Below, in pieces: positions 8,942 to 18,219 of a stretch of DNA of 64,000 nucleotides. The DNA lies in assembly GCF_900107795.1 (NCBI RefSeq), contig NZ_FNRL01000020.1, positions 59,282 through 123,281 of the forward strand. The letters are read 5' to 3'. The notes under the pieces are model-generated. The model made no database searches, had not been told where the DNA came from, and saw only the letters and a program-made list of their open reading frames with translations. Positions within the stretch are counted from its first letter, which is position 1, and every line of letters starts with the position of its first letter. Source of the DNA: Chitinophaga terrae (ex Kim and Jung 2007) (lineage in GTDB: Bacteria > Bacteroidota > Bacteroidia > Chitinophagales > Chitinophagaceae). The position numbers and the translations under genes are program-made.

Positions 8942-10854
8942 TGTGCTTTAGCAAAAAAATTATCATACCTATTCTATCCCTGGCGCTGTCAGTTAGCACC
9001 GGGGATGCCGTGGCGCAGCAAACTATCATACCTATGCCACAGGTATTGCAAACCGGTACGGGGAATTTTGTTTTCAATTCCAATACCCTGATCCGTACAG
9101 ATGGAACGGAGCAACCAGCCCTGGCTTATTTCCGGGAGCAATTGCTGCGTACAGGCAGGATCAAAAACCGGGTGGCGATTGATACAAAGGCCACAACAGC
9201 GGGAAGATCCGAATTGCTCGTTACCTCCAGGGGGGCGGAAGATCTCCCGGCGGAAGGATATCGTTTAACCGTTACCCCTTCAGGCATCCGCCTGATCGGC
9301 AAGGGAGCAGGATTGTTCTATGGATTGCAGACATTATTACAACTTTTGCCGGCATCGGCCAACGGAAGTGCGGTAATCCCCTGTGTTGCGATTGAAGATG
9401 CACCCCGCTTCAGGTACCGCGGATTAATGCTGGATGTTTCCCGGCATTTCTTTACCGTTGAACAGGTGAAAGACCTGTTGGACCTGATGGCCCGTTATAA
9501 ATTGAATCGTTTCCATTGGCACCTCACAGACGACCAGGGATGGCGGCTGGAGATCAAAAGTTATCCTGAACTTACAAGGGTAGGAGCCTGGCGCGTGCCG
9601 CGCATTGAGTTCAGCGGCAATACCCTGCCTCCTCAACCCGGCGAAAAGGCCACCGATGGAGGATTTTATACACAGGAACAGGTGAAAGAAGTTATCCGGT
9701 ATGCGGCAGACAGGCATATAGAGATCCTGCCGGAAATAGATGTACCTGGCCATTCTATGGCTGCTATCGCCGCCTATCCTGAACTTTGCGTTACACGCGA
9801 CACCTCGATCAAAGTAAGCCCCGGAAGCAGCTTCGCTAAATGGTTTCCCGGCGGAGGTTACGAAATGTATGTAGATAATTCACTCAATCCCACTTCCGAA
9901 AAAGTTTATGAATTCCTCGACAAAGTATTTGGCGAAGTAGCGGCATTATTCCCTTATCCCTACATCCATATCGGGGGAGATGAGTGCTTTAAAGGATTTT
10001 GGGAGAAAGACCCGGCAGTGAAGCGGTTCATGGAGCAACACCAGATCAAAGACGCCCACGAATTGCAGGGGTATTTTATTTCCAGGCTGAATAAGATCAT
10101 TCTCTCCAAAAACAAAAAGCTGATCGGCTGGGATGAAATAACAGAAGGAAACCTGAAAGATAATGTAGCGGTGATGAACCGGTTTGGAGAAAAGGGAGCG
10201 AAGGAGCAAACCGAAAAAGGAATGGATATCGTGTTGGCGCCTGGCGGCAATGGTTTATATTTCGACTATGCACAAAGCGCTTCCGACCAGGAACCTTCCA
10301 GTCATGGCGGTGATGCGCCTGCCTGGAAAGCCTATGAATACAACCCTGAATACCCGTCTTTATCGGCGGACCAACGCAAGCATATTATGGGAGTGGAAGG
10401 TTGTGTGTGGACAGAAAATATCCCGGGCATTTCCAAGCTGCAGTATATGATTCTGCCGCGGATGCTGGCCCTGGCCGAAACTGCCTGGACCAACCCGGAG
10501 AATAAGGATTACCGGCGTTTTGCCCAAACAGCGTTGCCGGCGCATTTGGCGGATTTTGACAGGAAAGGAATGAATTACCGGGTGCCTACCGGATTCAGTT
10601 ATATCGATACCACAATAACAACGGAACAGTTTACATTGACTATACCCCAAACCCCGGTGCCGGGATCTAAGGTATTTTTTACCTTAAATAACCGGCCACC
10701 GGGTGATTTTGATCATGAGTACAAAGGTCCTGTTACCATAGATGTACCTAAAGGCAAAAGCATCCCGCTTAAAACCATTGTAATTACTCCTGCTGGCCGC
10801 AGAAGTATTATTACACGTACACTCCTTGATAACAGCGATAAACCAAAAAAATAG
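8941..10854 (+). CDS. GH20 beta-N-acetylhexosaminidase
   Basis: A 637-residue exported glycosidase. A signal peptide (to about VAQQ) is followed by the GH20b N-terminal alpha/beta domain (about 27-155) and the catalytic TIM barrel, with FRYRGLMLDVSRHFF, NRFHWHLTDDQGWRLEIK, EILPEIDVPGHS and the catalytic pair Asp347-Glu348 in HIGGDECFKGFW. The family removes terminal beta-linked GlcNAc or GalNAc with substrate assistance, the Asp stabilising the oxazolinium intermediate and the Glu acting as acid/base. It is translationally coupled to the DUF6528-like gene and part of the SusCD operon, so it probably trims amino-sugar glycans in the periplasm or on the surface. Confidence 0.96.
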   Translation: MCFSKKIIIPILSLALSVSTGDAVAQQTIIPMPQVLQTGTGNFVFNSNTLIRTDGTEQPALAYFREQLLRTGRIKNRVAIDTKATTAGRSELLVTSRGAEDLPAEGYRLTVTPSGIRLIGKGAGLFYGLQTLLQLLPASANGSAVIPCVAIEDAPRFRYRGLMLDVSRHFFTVEQVKDLLDLMARYKLNRFHWHLTDDQGWRLEIKSYPELTRVGAWRVPRIEFSGNTLPPQPGEKATDGGFYTQEQVKEVIRYAADRHIEILPEIDVPGHSMAAIAAYPELCVTRDTSIKVSPGSSFAKWFPGGGYEMYVDNSLNPTSEKVYEFLDKVFGEVAALFPYPYIHIGGDECFKGFWEKDPAVKRFMEQHQIKDAHELQGYFISRLNKIILSKNKKLIGWDEITEGNLKDNVAVMNRFGEKGAKEQTEKGMDIVLAPGGNGLYFDYAQSASDQEPSSHGGDAPAWKAYEYNPEYPSLSADQRKHIMGVEGCVWTENIPGISKLQYMILPRMLALAETAWTNPENKDYRRFAQTALPAHLADFDRKGMNYRVPTGFSYIDTTITTEQFTLTIPQTPVPGSKVFFTLNNRPPGDFDHEYKGPVTIDVPKGKSIPLKTIVITPAGRRSIITRTLLDNSDKPKK

Positions 10855-10862
10855 GATCAGCT

Positions 10863-13800
10863 ATGCGAAAGAAGATTTATAAGGCGCTGCTCATGGGCAT
10901 ATTGATGACTGGCAGTGTTCGCGCACAGCAGCAGCAACGGTTCGAGGATATTGCTGCCGGCTTTAGTGCGCCGGGCAAAGATTTTGGAACCGTACCATTC
11001 TGGGTATGGAATGCCAGGGTGACAAAGCCGGTTATTGATTCTATGTTGAATGATTACCGGAAGAATGATTTCGGGGGAATAATCATTCATCCCCGCCCGG
11101 GACTGATCACAGAGTACTTGTCCAAAGAGTGGTTCGACCTGTTCAAATATGCTATGGAGCAGGGAAAGAAACTGGGACTGGATATCTGGATCTATGATGA
11201 GAATTCATATCCTACCGGTTTTGCCGGCGGATTATTGGGCGATCAGATGCCGGAGGCCTATAACCAGGGACAGATGTTGTACATGGAGGAAGCCAGCAGG
11301 TTGCCGGCAGATGTTTCGCCTTATTTCCTGGTCCTTAAATCCGTGAATGGACAGTATGCAGATATTACCGGCAACCTGGCAGCGGAGAAAGATAAGGAGG
11401 GTGTTTACCGGTTATTCAGGAAGGTAAATTACCAGCGTTCGAACCGCGGTTCTGTAGCCGGCCCTATTGGCGTATCGTATGTAGACCTGATGGCGAAAGG
11501 GGTTACCGAGAAATTCATTGATATTACTTACAGGGGATATGAAAAAGTAGTGGGTAAAGAGTTTGGAAAAACGATCAAAGGCGTATTTTCAGATGAACCA
11601 ACCATTATTAACGAAGGACGTAATTGCGTGCGCTGGACCCCCGACCTGTTCAACGTATTTTCCAGGACCTGGGGCTATGATCTTCGTTTGCATCTGCCAT
11701 CGTTGTTTAAAGAAACGGGCGACTGGAAACGGGTACGTCATAATTATTACGAGGTGCTGCTGCAGTTGTTTATTGACCGCTGGTCTAAGCCCGTGGCGGC
11801 TTATATGAAAGAGAAGCGCCTGACCTGGACGGGGCATTATTGGGAGCATGGATGGCCCAGTCCATACCATGGGCCGGACAATATGGCCATGTATGCCTGG
11901 CACCAGATGCCGGGTATTGATATGCTGTTTAACCAGTTCAATGAGGAAAAGCCGGTACAATTCGGGAATATACGTGCGGTGAAGGAACTTGGCAGCGTAG
12001 CTAACCAGTTGGGTAAAACGCGCACTTTATCCGAAACTTATGGAGGCGCAGGATGGGAGCTGACATTTAAGGACATGAAGCGGCTGGCCGACTGGCAATA
12101 TGTGCTGGGCGTCAACTTTATGAACCAGCATTTGTCGTTTATGACATTGCAGGGGGCCAGGAAATATGACTACCCGCCAAGTTATTCCTATCACGAACCA
12201 TGGTGGCCCTATTACAGGGATATGAACCATTACTTCGCCAGGCTGCAATACCTGTTGTCCAAGGGCCGGCAATTCAATAACATCCTGGTTATTGAACCGA
12301 CTACATCGGCCTGGATGTATTATGCCCGTGATGCGGAGAACAAACGCTTCTTCGACATCACGAAAGACTTCAACAACTTTGTAACAGCCATGCAGAAGGC
12401 GCACCTGGAATATGACCTGGGTTCTGAGAATATAATCAAAGATCATGGCCGGGTTAGGGCAAAAGAATTTGTGATCGGCCAGCGGGGTTATAAAGTAGTG
12501 GTTATACCTCCGGGTATGGAAAGTATCGATAGCCCAACTTTCCGTTTGCTGAAACAGTTTATGGCGGCAGGCGGCAAAGTGATCTGTTTTGAACAGCTTC
12601 AGTTGGTAGACGGCGCTGCAAATAGCGAACTGGCAGCTATGAAACTGCCGGTGATTACTAACGTTAACAGGCAAACGTTGTTGCAGGAACTGCACAATGA
12701 AGGGTTCAGTATACAGCCTTCACAGGGCGACAGCATCGGCGGTAATATTTATCACCAGCGCCGCAAACTGGCGAACGGGGAATTATTGCTGCTTACCAAT
12801 GCCAGTATGACGGATGCTTCGCGGGGCAGGATCAATATGCCGGGGAAAGATGTGTTGGAACTGGATTTAAAGAATGGCAGTATTGTACGTTATGCACATC
12901 GTACTGAAAATAAAGATGTAACTATTGACTTTAACGTACCTCCGGCAGGAAGCCTGATGTTGTTCGTTGCCGACAGGAAGATGGAGGGATACAGGGAGCC
13001 GGTTAATTCCAACCAGTGGAAGCCTGTTAATACTTCTGCAACGGTGGTGAACAGGCCGCAGTTCAATACCCTGACCATCGATTTTTGCGACCTGCAATTG
13101 CATAAGCCGGATACAAGCTATGCTCATCTGCATGTAGGCGCCGCATCGAATATGGCGTTCAGGCATTTTGGGTTTACCGATGGCGTAGGCAATCCCTGGA
13201 ACAACCGTACCCAATATAAAAATGCCATTGTAAGCCGGGATACTTTCTCTGTTGGCACCGGCTATACCGCAGTTTACCATTTTAACATAGGGGCAGGCGC
13301 AGATAGGCGCAATTTCCAGGCGGTGATCGAGCAGCCTGGCCTCTGGCAGCATGTAAAAATTAATGGTGTTGAAATTAAAAACGAACCAGGCAAATGGTGG
13401 CTGGACCGTTCATTCGGGGTTTACAAACTAGGCAACTACCTGAAGACCGGCGACAATGAACTGGCTGTAACCGTATCGCCAATGAGCGTATTTGCAGAAA
13501 TAGAGCCGGTTTACATCCTCGGCGATTTTAACCTTGAATCGGCCCCGCAAGGCTGGAATATTGTTGCACCCCAACCTTTACAGCTTGGGTACTGGAATAA
13601 ACAAGGTTTGCCGCTGTATGGAGAGGGCATTACTTACAGTAAAGCATTTGATGCTGATCCGGGTAAATCCTATGCTGTAGAAACAGGAGCCTGGAAAGGA
13701 ACTGTGGTTGCGGTAAGGGTTAATGGCGTACTGGCCGGAACCATCGTTTATGAACGAGGCAGGCTCGACATCAGCAAATTTGTAAAAAAAGGAGCTAATC

Positions 13801-13985
13801 ATATAACCCTGACCGTTATAGGCAGTCTGAAGAATGTGCTCGGGCCATTCTACAACAAACCGGTTCCTGGATTGGTTGATCCGGGTAAGTGGTATAACAT
13901 CAAAACACAGCCGCCGGGCAAGCAGTATGATCTGTATGATTATGGATTGACAGAAGATTATAAGATCGTAACTATGCCTGAATAA
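10863..13985 (+). CDS. GH106-like glycoside hydrolase (putative alpha-L-rhamnosidase)
   Basis: A 1040-residue exported protein. The N-terminal half is a TIM-barrel-like region with PFWVWNARVTKP, FGGIIIHPRPGL, WIYDENSYPTGFAGG and GVFSDEPTIINEGR, the pattern of GH106 and related large hydrolases. The C-terminal half (about 700-1040) is a beta-sandwich region like those fused to GH2 and GH106 enzymes. The Glu residues in YDEN and SDEP are candidate catalytic residues. Family assignment rests on overall pattern, so GH106 is likely but alpha-L-rhamnosidase activity is not proven. It is the last gene of the first locus, 8 bases after GH20, and is followed by a strong terminator. Confidence 0.75.
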   Translation: MRKKIYKALLMGILMTGSVRAQQQQRFEDIAAGFSAPGKDFGTVPFWVWNARVTKPVIDSMLNDYRKNDFGGIIIHPRPGLITEYLSKEWFDLFKYAMEQGKKLGLDIWIYDENSYPTGFAGGLLGDQMPEAYNQGQMLYMEEASRLPADVSPYFLVLKSVNGQYADITGNLAAEKDKEGVYRLFRKVNYQRSNRGSVAGPIGVSYVDLMAKGVTEKFIDITYRGYEKVVGKEFGKTIKGVFSDEPTIINEGRNCVRWTPDLFNVFSRTWGYDLRLHLPSLFKETGDWKRVRHNYYEVLLQLFIDRWSKPVAAYMKEKRLTWTGHYWEHGWPSPYHGPDNMAMYAWHQMPGIDMLFNQFNEEKPVQFGNIRAVKELGSVANQLGKTRTLSETYGGAGWELTFKDMKRLADWQYVLGVNFMNQHLSFMTLQGARKYDYPPSYSYHEPWWPYYRDMNHYFARLQYLLSKGRQFNNILVIEPTTSAWMYYARDAENKRFFDITKDFNNFVTAMQKAHLEYDLGSENIIKDHGRVRAKEFVIGQRGYKVVVIPPGMESIDSPTFRLLKQFMAAGGKVICFEQLQLVDGAANSELAAMKLPVITNVNRQTLLQELHNEGFSIQPSQGDSIGGNIYHQRRKLANGELLLLTNASMTDASRGRINMPGKDVLELDLKNGSIVRYAHRTENKDVTIDFNVPPAGSLMLFVADRKMEGYREPVNSNQWKPVNTSATVVNRPQFNTLTIDFCDLQLHKPDTSYAHLHVGAASNMAFRHFGFTDGVGNPWNNRTQYKNAIVSRDTFSVGTGYTAVYHFNIGAGADRRNFQAVIEQPGLWQHVKINGVEIKNEPGKWWLDRSFGVYKLGNYLKTGDNELAVTVSPMSVFAEIEPVYILGDFNLESAPQGWNIVAPQPLQLGYWNKQGLPLYGEGITYSKAFDADPGKSYAVETGAWKGTVVAVRVNGVLAGTIVYERGRLDISKFVKKGANHITLTVIGSLKNVLGPFYNKPVPGLVDPGKWYNIKTQPPGKQYDLYDYGLTEDYKIVTMPE

Positions 13986-14011
13986 AAGATGCAGGTCATT
14001 GTACTTGCCTG

Positions 14012-14038
14012 AAGGCCTCAACCTGGTTGGGGCCTTTT
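14012..14038. terminator. Bidirectional intrinsic terminator
   Basis: An 11-bp stem pairs AAGGCCTCAAC (14012-14022) with GTTGGGGCCTT (14026-14036) around a CTG loop, with one G.T pair, followed by T residues. It lies between the convergent ends of the GH106-like gene and the esterase gene and can serve both strands. Confidence 0.85.
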
Positions 14039-14042
14039 GTTA

Positions 14043-14915
14043 TTATTTCTCATCCAGGCGCTGCAACCCTTTAATAAATGTAGGCAGCTGGGTATCCATA
14101 TGATCGAGGTTGGAATAAATATCAGCTTTGAAATTTACCTGGCCGGAAGACAGGCTTGTAGATAGTTGTTTGATAAGATCCGGTAGTTTGATTGAAGTAG
14201 AATCTGTGTTGGCCGGTTCTTCCAGGCCCCCGAATGTGATGTACGAACTGACCTTCTGGGGCGAGGGATTGGCGTAGTTTAATTTCGCCAACTCGTTTAA
14301 CAGGTAATAGTTATTGTAATGGAATGAGGGACTTGCAGCTATGTAATGAGTGAATGAACTGCCCGCGCCTTTAAGTTGTTGAAGCATTGCATACATAGTA
14401 AAATAACCGCCAAGGGAGTGCCCCATCAATACACGTTTGGTAGTATCCGGATGATAGTTGTGATTGATGAACGGGACCAGGTCTTTGTTGATAAATGACA
14501 GGAACTTATCAGCTCCGCCGCTTGTACTCATTTCGTATTCGGGGATGGCAACAGGGTATGTATAATCCCGGTTCCGGAGCGAATCCATTGCAGGGAAGTC
14601 CTTGTACCCGATACCTACCAATATAACATCGGGCGCCAGTCCCACTCCCGAATAACTTCGGATCGTTGTTGCCATAATGTCAAAATACAGGTTGGCATCC
14701 AACAGGTATGCAACCGGGTATGAGTGTTTGGGAGAGGTATAGTATTCGTCTGGCAGGCTAACAGAAATATAAAAGCTATCTGCCACGGCTGCGGAATATA
14801 ACTTCGTGGTAACAACGTGCGGATGGCCTGTTATTATCTGGGTTTCTTTTTGATGGTTGTTGCAACTGGTTTGCATAAAACCAAGAAAGGTGATGAGAAA
14901 CAGGGACCTGATCAT
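14043..14915 (-). CDS. Enterochelin-esterase-like alpha/beta hydrolase lipoprotein
   Basis: The start at 14915 gives 290 residues with a lipoprotein signal (MIRSLFLITFLGFMQTSC, Cys 18); the frame stays open to an ATG at 14948. The protein has the PF00756 esterase fold: VAYLLDANLYFDIMATTIR, VGIGYKDFPAMDSLRNRDY, and the nucleophile elbow MGHSLGGYFTMY with Ser as nucleophile, then a C-terminal His in NLDHMDTQLP. Family members hydrolyse siderophore or carbohydrate esters. It stands alone between two terminators and faces the GH106-like gene. Substrate unknown. Confidence 0.88.
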   Translation of the reverse strand: MIRSLFLITFLGFMQTSCNNHQKETQIITGHPHVVTTKLYSAAVADSFYISVSLPDEYYTSPKHSYPVAYLLDANLYFDIMATTIRSYSGVGLAPDVILVGIGYKDFPAMDSLRNRDYTYPVAIPEYEMSTSGGADKFLSFINKDLVPFINHNYHPDTTKRVLMGHSLGGYFTMYAMLQQLKGAGSSFTHYIAASPSFHYNNYYLLNELAKLNYANPSPQKVSSYITFGGLEEPANTDSTSIKLPDLIKQLSTSLSSGQVNFKADIYSNLDHMDTQLPTFIKGLQRLDEK

Positions 14916-15162
14916 AGAAAGGAGGTTTGGTATATTTTGAATATACATTTATTTTTTGCCTGTGCCGGCTGCGCTGAAAAGCTTTAACAAAATCTTTTAT
15001 TTACACAGCCAGGTAATGGTACAAAAAAATATTTTTGAGGCCGGGAACTAACCTAGTACTGTATTTTACCAGGAAACCGGATACTGCCAATGTTAAGTTC
15101 CATATCAACGAATAGGGGTAGATAACCTGCTGCGTGTCGAAAGTTAAATCTGACTTTAAATC

Positions 15163-16119
15163 ATGCAGCCGTTTATTTATAAAAAGAAACCGCAACAAAT
15201 CCTTTTTCTGCTATTGGTATTATTCACCGGGGGCAAAACTTATGCGCAGCTGGGGGCTTCATCTCTCAACGGCCCGGGGATAGCCGTGAGTGCAGATTAC
15301 CTGCCAGCCTCGCATTACATAAGGCCTGAAGACAGCGTTAAAACAAAGTCGACCACCAGCCAGCAACGCTATAACTTCGGTGCAGCGTTTCTGCTGTTCA
15401 ACAGGGTAGATACTGCCACAAAAAAAGCCCGCTCACTCACGTTTGGATTGAGCGGAACATACACCCGCCTGTCTAACAAAGATTACGATCAGCAAATATT
15501 TCCGAAAGAATTACTCAATGCAAATGCGGGATTCCTCTATACCCAGAGTATGCGGAACCGTTGGAGCTTGATGGCAATTGCGGCCGTCTCCCTGGGAACG
15601 GACCTGGAAGAGATCAACGGGCAAGATCTTTTCCTGCAGGGAGGCGTGCTGTTTATCAAACAGCATAGCAGGAGGTTCTCTTACGGGATAGGGGGCGTGT
15701 TTACAAATTCTTTTGGCACCCCCATGATCCTGCCTGCTATTTTGGTTAGATGGAAGACGGAGAGCCGGTTTGCCGTGGATATTAATTTCCCTGAAAAAGC
15801 AAGCGTATCTACTGCGCTAAACAAATATACTGATCTTGCGCTCGCCGTGAGGGTAGACGGCAATACCTACGATGTAACACATGGCGTAAACGGGAAAAGG
15901 TTAATGGGGTATATGCAGATAAATGCCGGTTTGGAAAACACCTGGCATTTGGGAAAACATCTGGACCTGGTAGTAGCTGCCGGCAGTAGTTTATTGAATA
16001 ATGCCACATTCTCTGACAAAAAGCTTTCAGAAATGTTCAAGGAAAAACCTAACTACCGCCTGGGTACCAACTATTACCTGAGTACAGGGCTGCGCTGGAA
16101 TTTTATTCCGCGGAGGTAG
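15163..16119 (+). CDS. DUF6268-like outer membrane beta-barrel protein
   Basis: A 318-residue protein with a basic N-terminus and signal peptide (PQQILFLLLVLFTGGKTYAQ). The rest alternates short amphipathic strands and turns, with aromatic girdle residues (RYNFGAAFLLFNRVD, LTFGLSGTYTRLSN, FSYGIGGVFTNSFGTP) and a C-terminus YYLSTGLRWNFIPRR, as in outer membrane barrels. I place it near DUF6268 from memory. No partner gene is adjacent; it is transcribed alone and ends at a terminator. Possible roles are a small porin or a structural barrel. Confidence 0.75.
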   Translation: MQPFIYKKKPQQILFLLLVLFTGGKTYAQLGASSLNGPGIAVSADYLPASHYIRPEDSVKTKSTTSQQRYNFGAAFLLFNRVDTATKKARSLTFGLSGTYTRLSNKDYDQQIFPKELLNANAGFLYTQSMRNRWSLMAIAAVSLGTDLEEINGQDLFLQGGVLFIKQHSRRFSYGIGGVFTNSFGTPMILPAILVRWKTESRFAVDINFPEKASVSTALNKYTDLALAVRVDGNTYDVTHGVNGKRLMGYMQINAGLENTWHLGKHLDLVVAAGSSLLNNATFSDKKLSEMFKEKPNYRLGTNYYLSTGLRWNFIPRR

Positions 16120-16140
16120 GAGTAGCTATTAAAAAGAAAA

Positions 16141-16187
16141 CAGGTATACCGGCTGTTAATGGCAGCGCGTATACCCGTTTTCGTTTT
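16141..16187 (+). terminator. Intrinsic terminator
   Basis: The arms 16141-16155 (CAGGTATACCGGCTG) and 16163-16177 (CAGCGCGTATACCCG) pair at 13 of 15 positions across a 7-base loop and are followed by TTTTCGTTTTATT. It ends the DUF6268-like gene at 16119 and may also serve the convergent gene ending at 16202. Confidence 0.8.
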
Positions 16188-16201
16188 ATTGTCCTGCGCG
16201 G

Positions 16202-17296
16202 TTAGTCCTGTTTTTGCTGCTTATTCTCTAACTCCTGTATCCTCTTTTCCATTTCTATCATATGTAATGTCATCTCCTCTATTTTTTGCAGCAACTTTTT
16301 ATTCATCTCTCCAAGATCAATTCCATTTTCTGCCACTTCTTTTTCAGAAGGAATTTCGGGAAGATGTTTATTGAGTTTAATAAACTTTTCAACTTCCTGT
16401 AAAGAAGGGAGTTTGTAGTCATCATGGAATACAAAATCGGCCCATGCCCCTTGTGTTACTTTTACTTTTCTGGCGCCTACAGTACCGTCTACCGCCAATT
16501 TGAAACCGGTTGCCGGAGCTGTTCCGATTCCGATCTCGCCATTTGCATTCATTATCATCCTGTAAGTGGCCGGTTGGCTCTGATCTTCTACTCCTGTTGT
16601 GAATAAGTAAAAGAAAGAGTTGGAAGTAGCGCCCATGCCAAATTTTGTGGCGCCGGCATCTAACTCTAACGCATGCCCGGAGCCTAGTTTAATAGCCTGT
16701 CCCCAATTATTGCTTGTCCATCTTTTTACTCCGGTAAAATAAGCCGATCCGTAAGTTTTACCTTGTTCATTTACGTAACTGTCGATTGTTGTTTTAAAGC
16801 TATGTTGAGGGCCGTTAAGCTCAGCATACGGCAAAGCGTTGATAACGCCGTCATATATTTGCGGCGTAACAGGGTATTTTGAAACAAAGTCGTAAGAGGT
16901 ACTTCCCCTTAACCAGATTATGATCGTTTTGCTGCTGTTCAATGCGCTACCTTCCCTCCAGCCGGCGATAAATTTGTCTCTTGAACTTTGAACAAGGTAG
17001 TTGTATTGTCGTATGTCGGCATCGATAAATTCTGACCCATGTCCCCAGTTCGAGGAGTGATACCGGAATTTTGCAATTAACGAACCTCTCCAGACACTGT
17101 CCTTATGTATATTAGAACGCCCTATTTCCAGCTCTGATGCTGTACTATAGCTCCATCCTGCATCCTGGAAAACAACCGGATAAAATTTATCAATGTCGCC
17201 ATTTACGGTAAAGGAACCGCTGGTCTGCGAACTGGCTGTCAATGTTAAACCAAGAAATACCAAAAGAAAAAGGAATTTTTTAACTCGAAAGTTCAT
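16202..17296 (-). CDS. Secreted fibre-like protein with C-terminal coiled coil
   Basis: The start at 17296 (MNFRVKKFLFLLVFLGLTLT) gives a clean signal peptide and 364 residues; the frame is open to 17347. The middle has glycine- and asparagine-rich beta structure (GQAIKLGSGHALELDAGA, MIMNANGEIGIGTAPATG). The C-terminus has the arrangement common in Bacteroidota tail-fibre-like proteins: KVTQGAWADFVFHDDYKLPS, then HLPEIPSEKEVAENGIDLGE, and a heptad coiled coil (LLQKIEEMTLHMIEMEKRI) that likely trimerises the protein. Probably a surface or secreted adhesin-like fibre. No phage genes are adjacent, so it is not obviously part of a prophage. Confidence 0.75.
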   Translation of the reverse strand: MNFRVKKFLFLLVFLGLTLTASSQTSGSFTVNGDIDKFYPVVFQDAGWSYSTASELEIGRSNIHKDSVWRGSLIAKFRYHSSNWGHGSEFIDADIRQYNYLVQSSRDKFIAGWREGSALNSSKTIIIWLRGSTSYDFVSKYPVTPQIYDGVINALPYAELNGPQHSFKTTIDSYVNEQGKTYGSAYFTGVKRWTSNNWGQAIKLGSGHALELDAGATKFGMGATSNSFFYLFTTGVEDQSQPATYRMIMNANGEIGIGTAPATGFKLAVDGTVGARKVKVTQGAWADFVFHDDYKLPSLQEVEKFIKLNKHLPEIPSEKEVAENGIDLGEMNKKLLQKIEEMTLHMIEMEKRIQELENKQQKQD

Positions 17297-17440
17297 AGAT
17301 ATAAGATTTAAATTTTTATTATGGAAAGATGTGGGCCAACTTTTCACGGGTTACTAAATATAGGGCTCTTAAAATTCAATACAAGATAGCAATTTTTTTA
17401 CCCGGGGGTTCAAAAAATGCATTTAATTTATCTTGTTATA

Positions 17441-18061
17441 CTATCTCATCCACCATTGATGAAACGGCAGGTATCCGTCGTTGTTCGCTTCGTGCAGCGC
17501 TATATTAGCCTGTATCTCTTTCTTCCTGGCAAGATAAGTTTTCAGATCAATGGCTTTACCTGCCTTTGCTTTCTCGATGGTATTCAACTCCAGTTGCAGT
17601 TCACCGGCCCGCTGATGCCACAGGTAATCCGGTGTTAAACGATATGCTTCCATCGCTGCTTCCCGCTGCCGCGTATATGGACTCGGTTCTATAACTTCTT
17701 CACTGTCGCAGGGGTAGCCCCGCTCCGCCCAGGTGGCAATTGAATGATCCAGTATGGCAGTGTCATCAACCGATAAAACTCCCAGTCCCGCCAGGTAAAT
17801 GCGTGGATCATTTGTTACCGCATCCCTGACAAGGATGCCATAATCTCCGCTGTCATTGCCGATCATAATATAGCCCGGCATCCAACGCTGGATTTCATAG
17901 TCCCTGTTTCTCTGTACAACGTCTTCTACGCCCAGCAGGGATGTGAGGTCATTAAAATTGCGGGTGTGTTCCAGCGCATGCTGCTGCAGGAATTCGATAT
18001 AGAATGCAGGAAGGGTAACATCAAGCGCCTGTTGGATAGCCTCGATTGCCGGATCGGTCAT
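17441..18061 (-). CDS. SMI1/KNR4-family protein
   Basis: The start at 18061 (MTDPAIEAIQQALDVTLPAF) gives 206 residues. The frame is open to 18190, but that extension translates the 18116-18205 inverted repeat and is unlikely to be coding. The N-terminal half resembles SMI1/KNR4 (LPAFYIEFLQQHALEHTRNF, then GYIMIGNDSGDYGILVRDAV). The C-terminal half is helical and charged (AGELQLELNTIEKAKAGKAI). This superfamily often supplies immunity proteins in toxin systems, but no toxin gene is adjacent, so that role is not supported here. Confidence 0.75.
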   Translation of the reverse strand: MTDPAIEAIQQALDVTLPAFYIEFLQQHALEHTRNFNDLTSLLGVEDVVQRNRDYEIQRWMPGYIMIGNDSGDYGILVRDAVTNDPRIYLAGLGVLSVDDTAILDHSIATWAERGYPCDSEEVIEPSPYTRQREAAMEAYRLTPDYLWHQRAGELQLELNTIEKAKAGKAIDLKTYLARKKEIQANIALHEANNDGYLPFHQWWMR

Positions 18062-18115
18062 TGCACAACAAATTGTTCCGCTCAATATTACGGAATTTAT
18101 CAGTGAAGTAAAAAG

Positions 18116-18205
18116 AGAAGAGATTGTCTTAAAAGTAACCCCGGGCAGCGTATGAGTGAGTTTCCTCTTCTCAAATCTCCGGTTACCCATAAGACAATCT
18201 CTTCT
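18116..18205 (-). terminator. Long inverted repeat, probable terminator of the GH3 operon
   Basis: Positions 18116-18140 and 18181-18205 are 25-base arms that pair at 22 positions (core AAGAGATTGTCTTA, then GTAACC), separated by 40 bases. Read on the minus strand, the second arm is followed by a short T-run (TCTTTTTAC), so it would work as a terminator 14 bases beyond the GH3 stop. The unusually long arms and loop also suit a small non-autonomous repeat element. Confidence 0.6.
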
Positions 18206-18219
18206 TCCGTAAACAAGCT

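Noticed and set aside
16202..17296. Prophage tail fibre
   Set aside because: The C-terminus is fibre-like, but there are no other phage genes near it and it has a secretion signal.
17441..18061. SMI1/KNR4 protein as immunity gene of a polymorphic toxin system
   Set aside because: No toxin, Rhs, or effector gene lies nearby, and the neighbours are a fibre-like protein and a GH3 operon.
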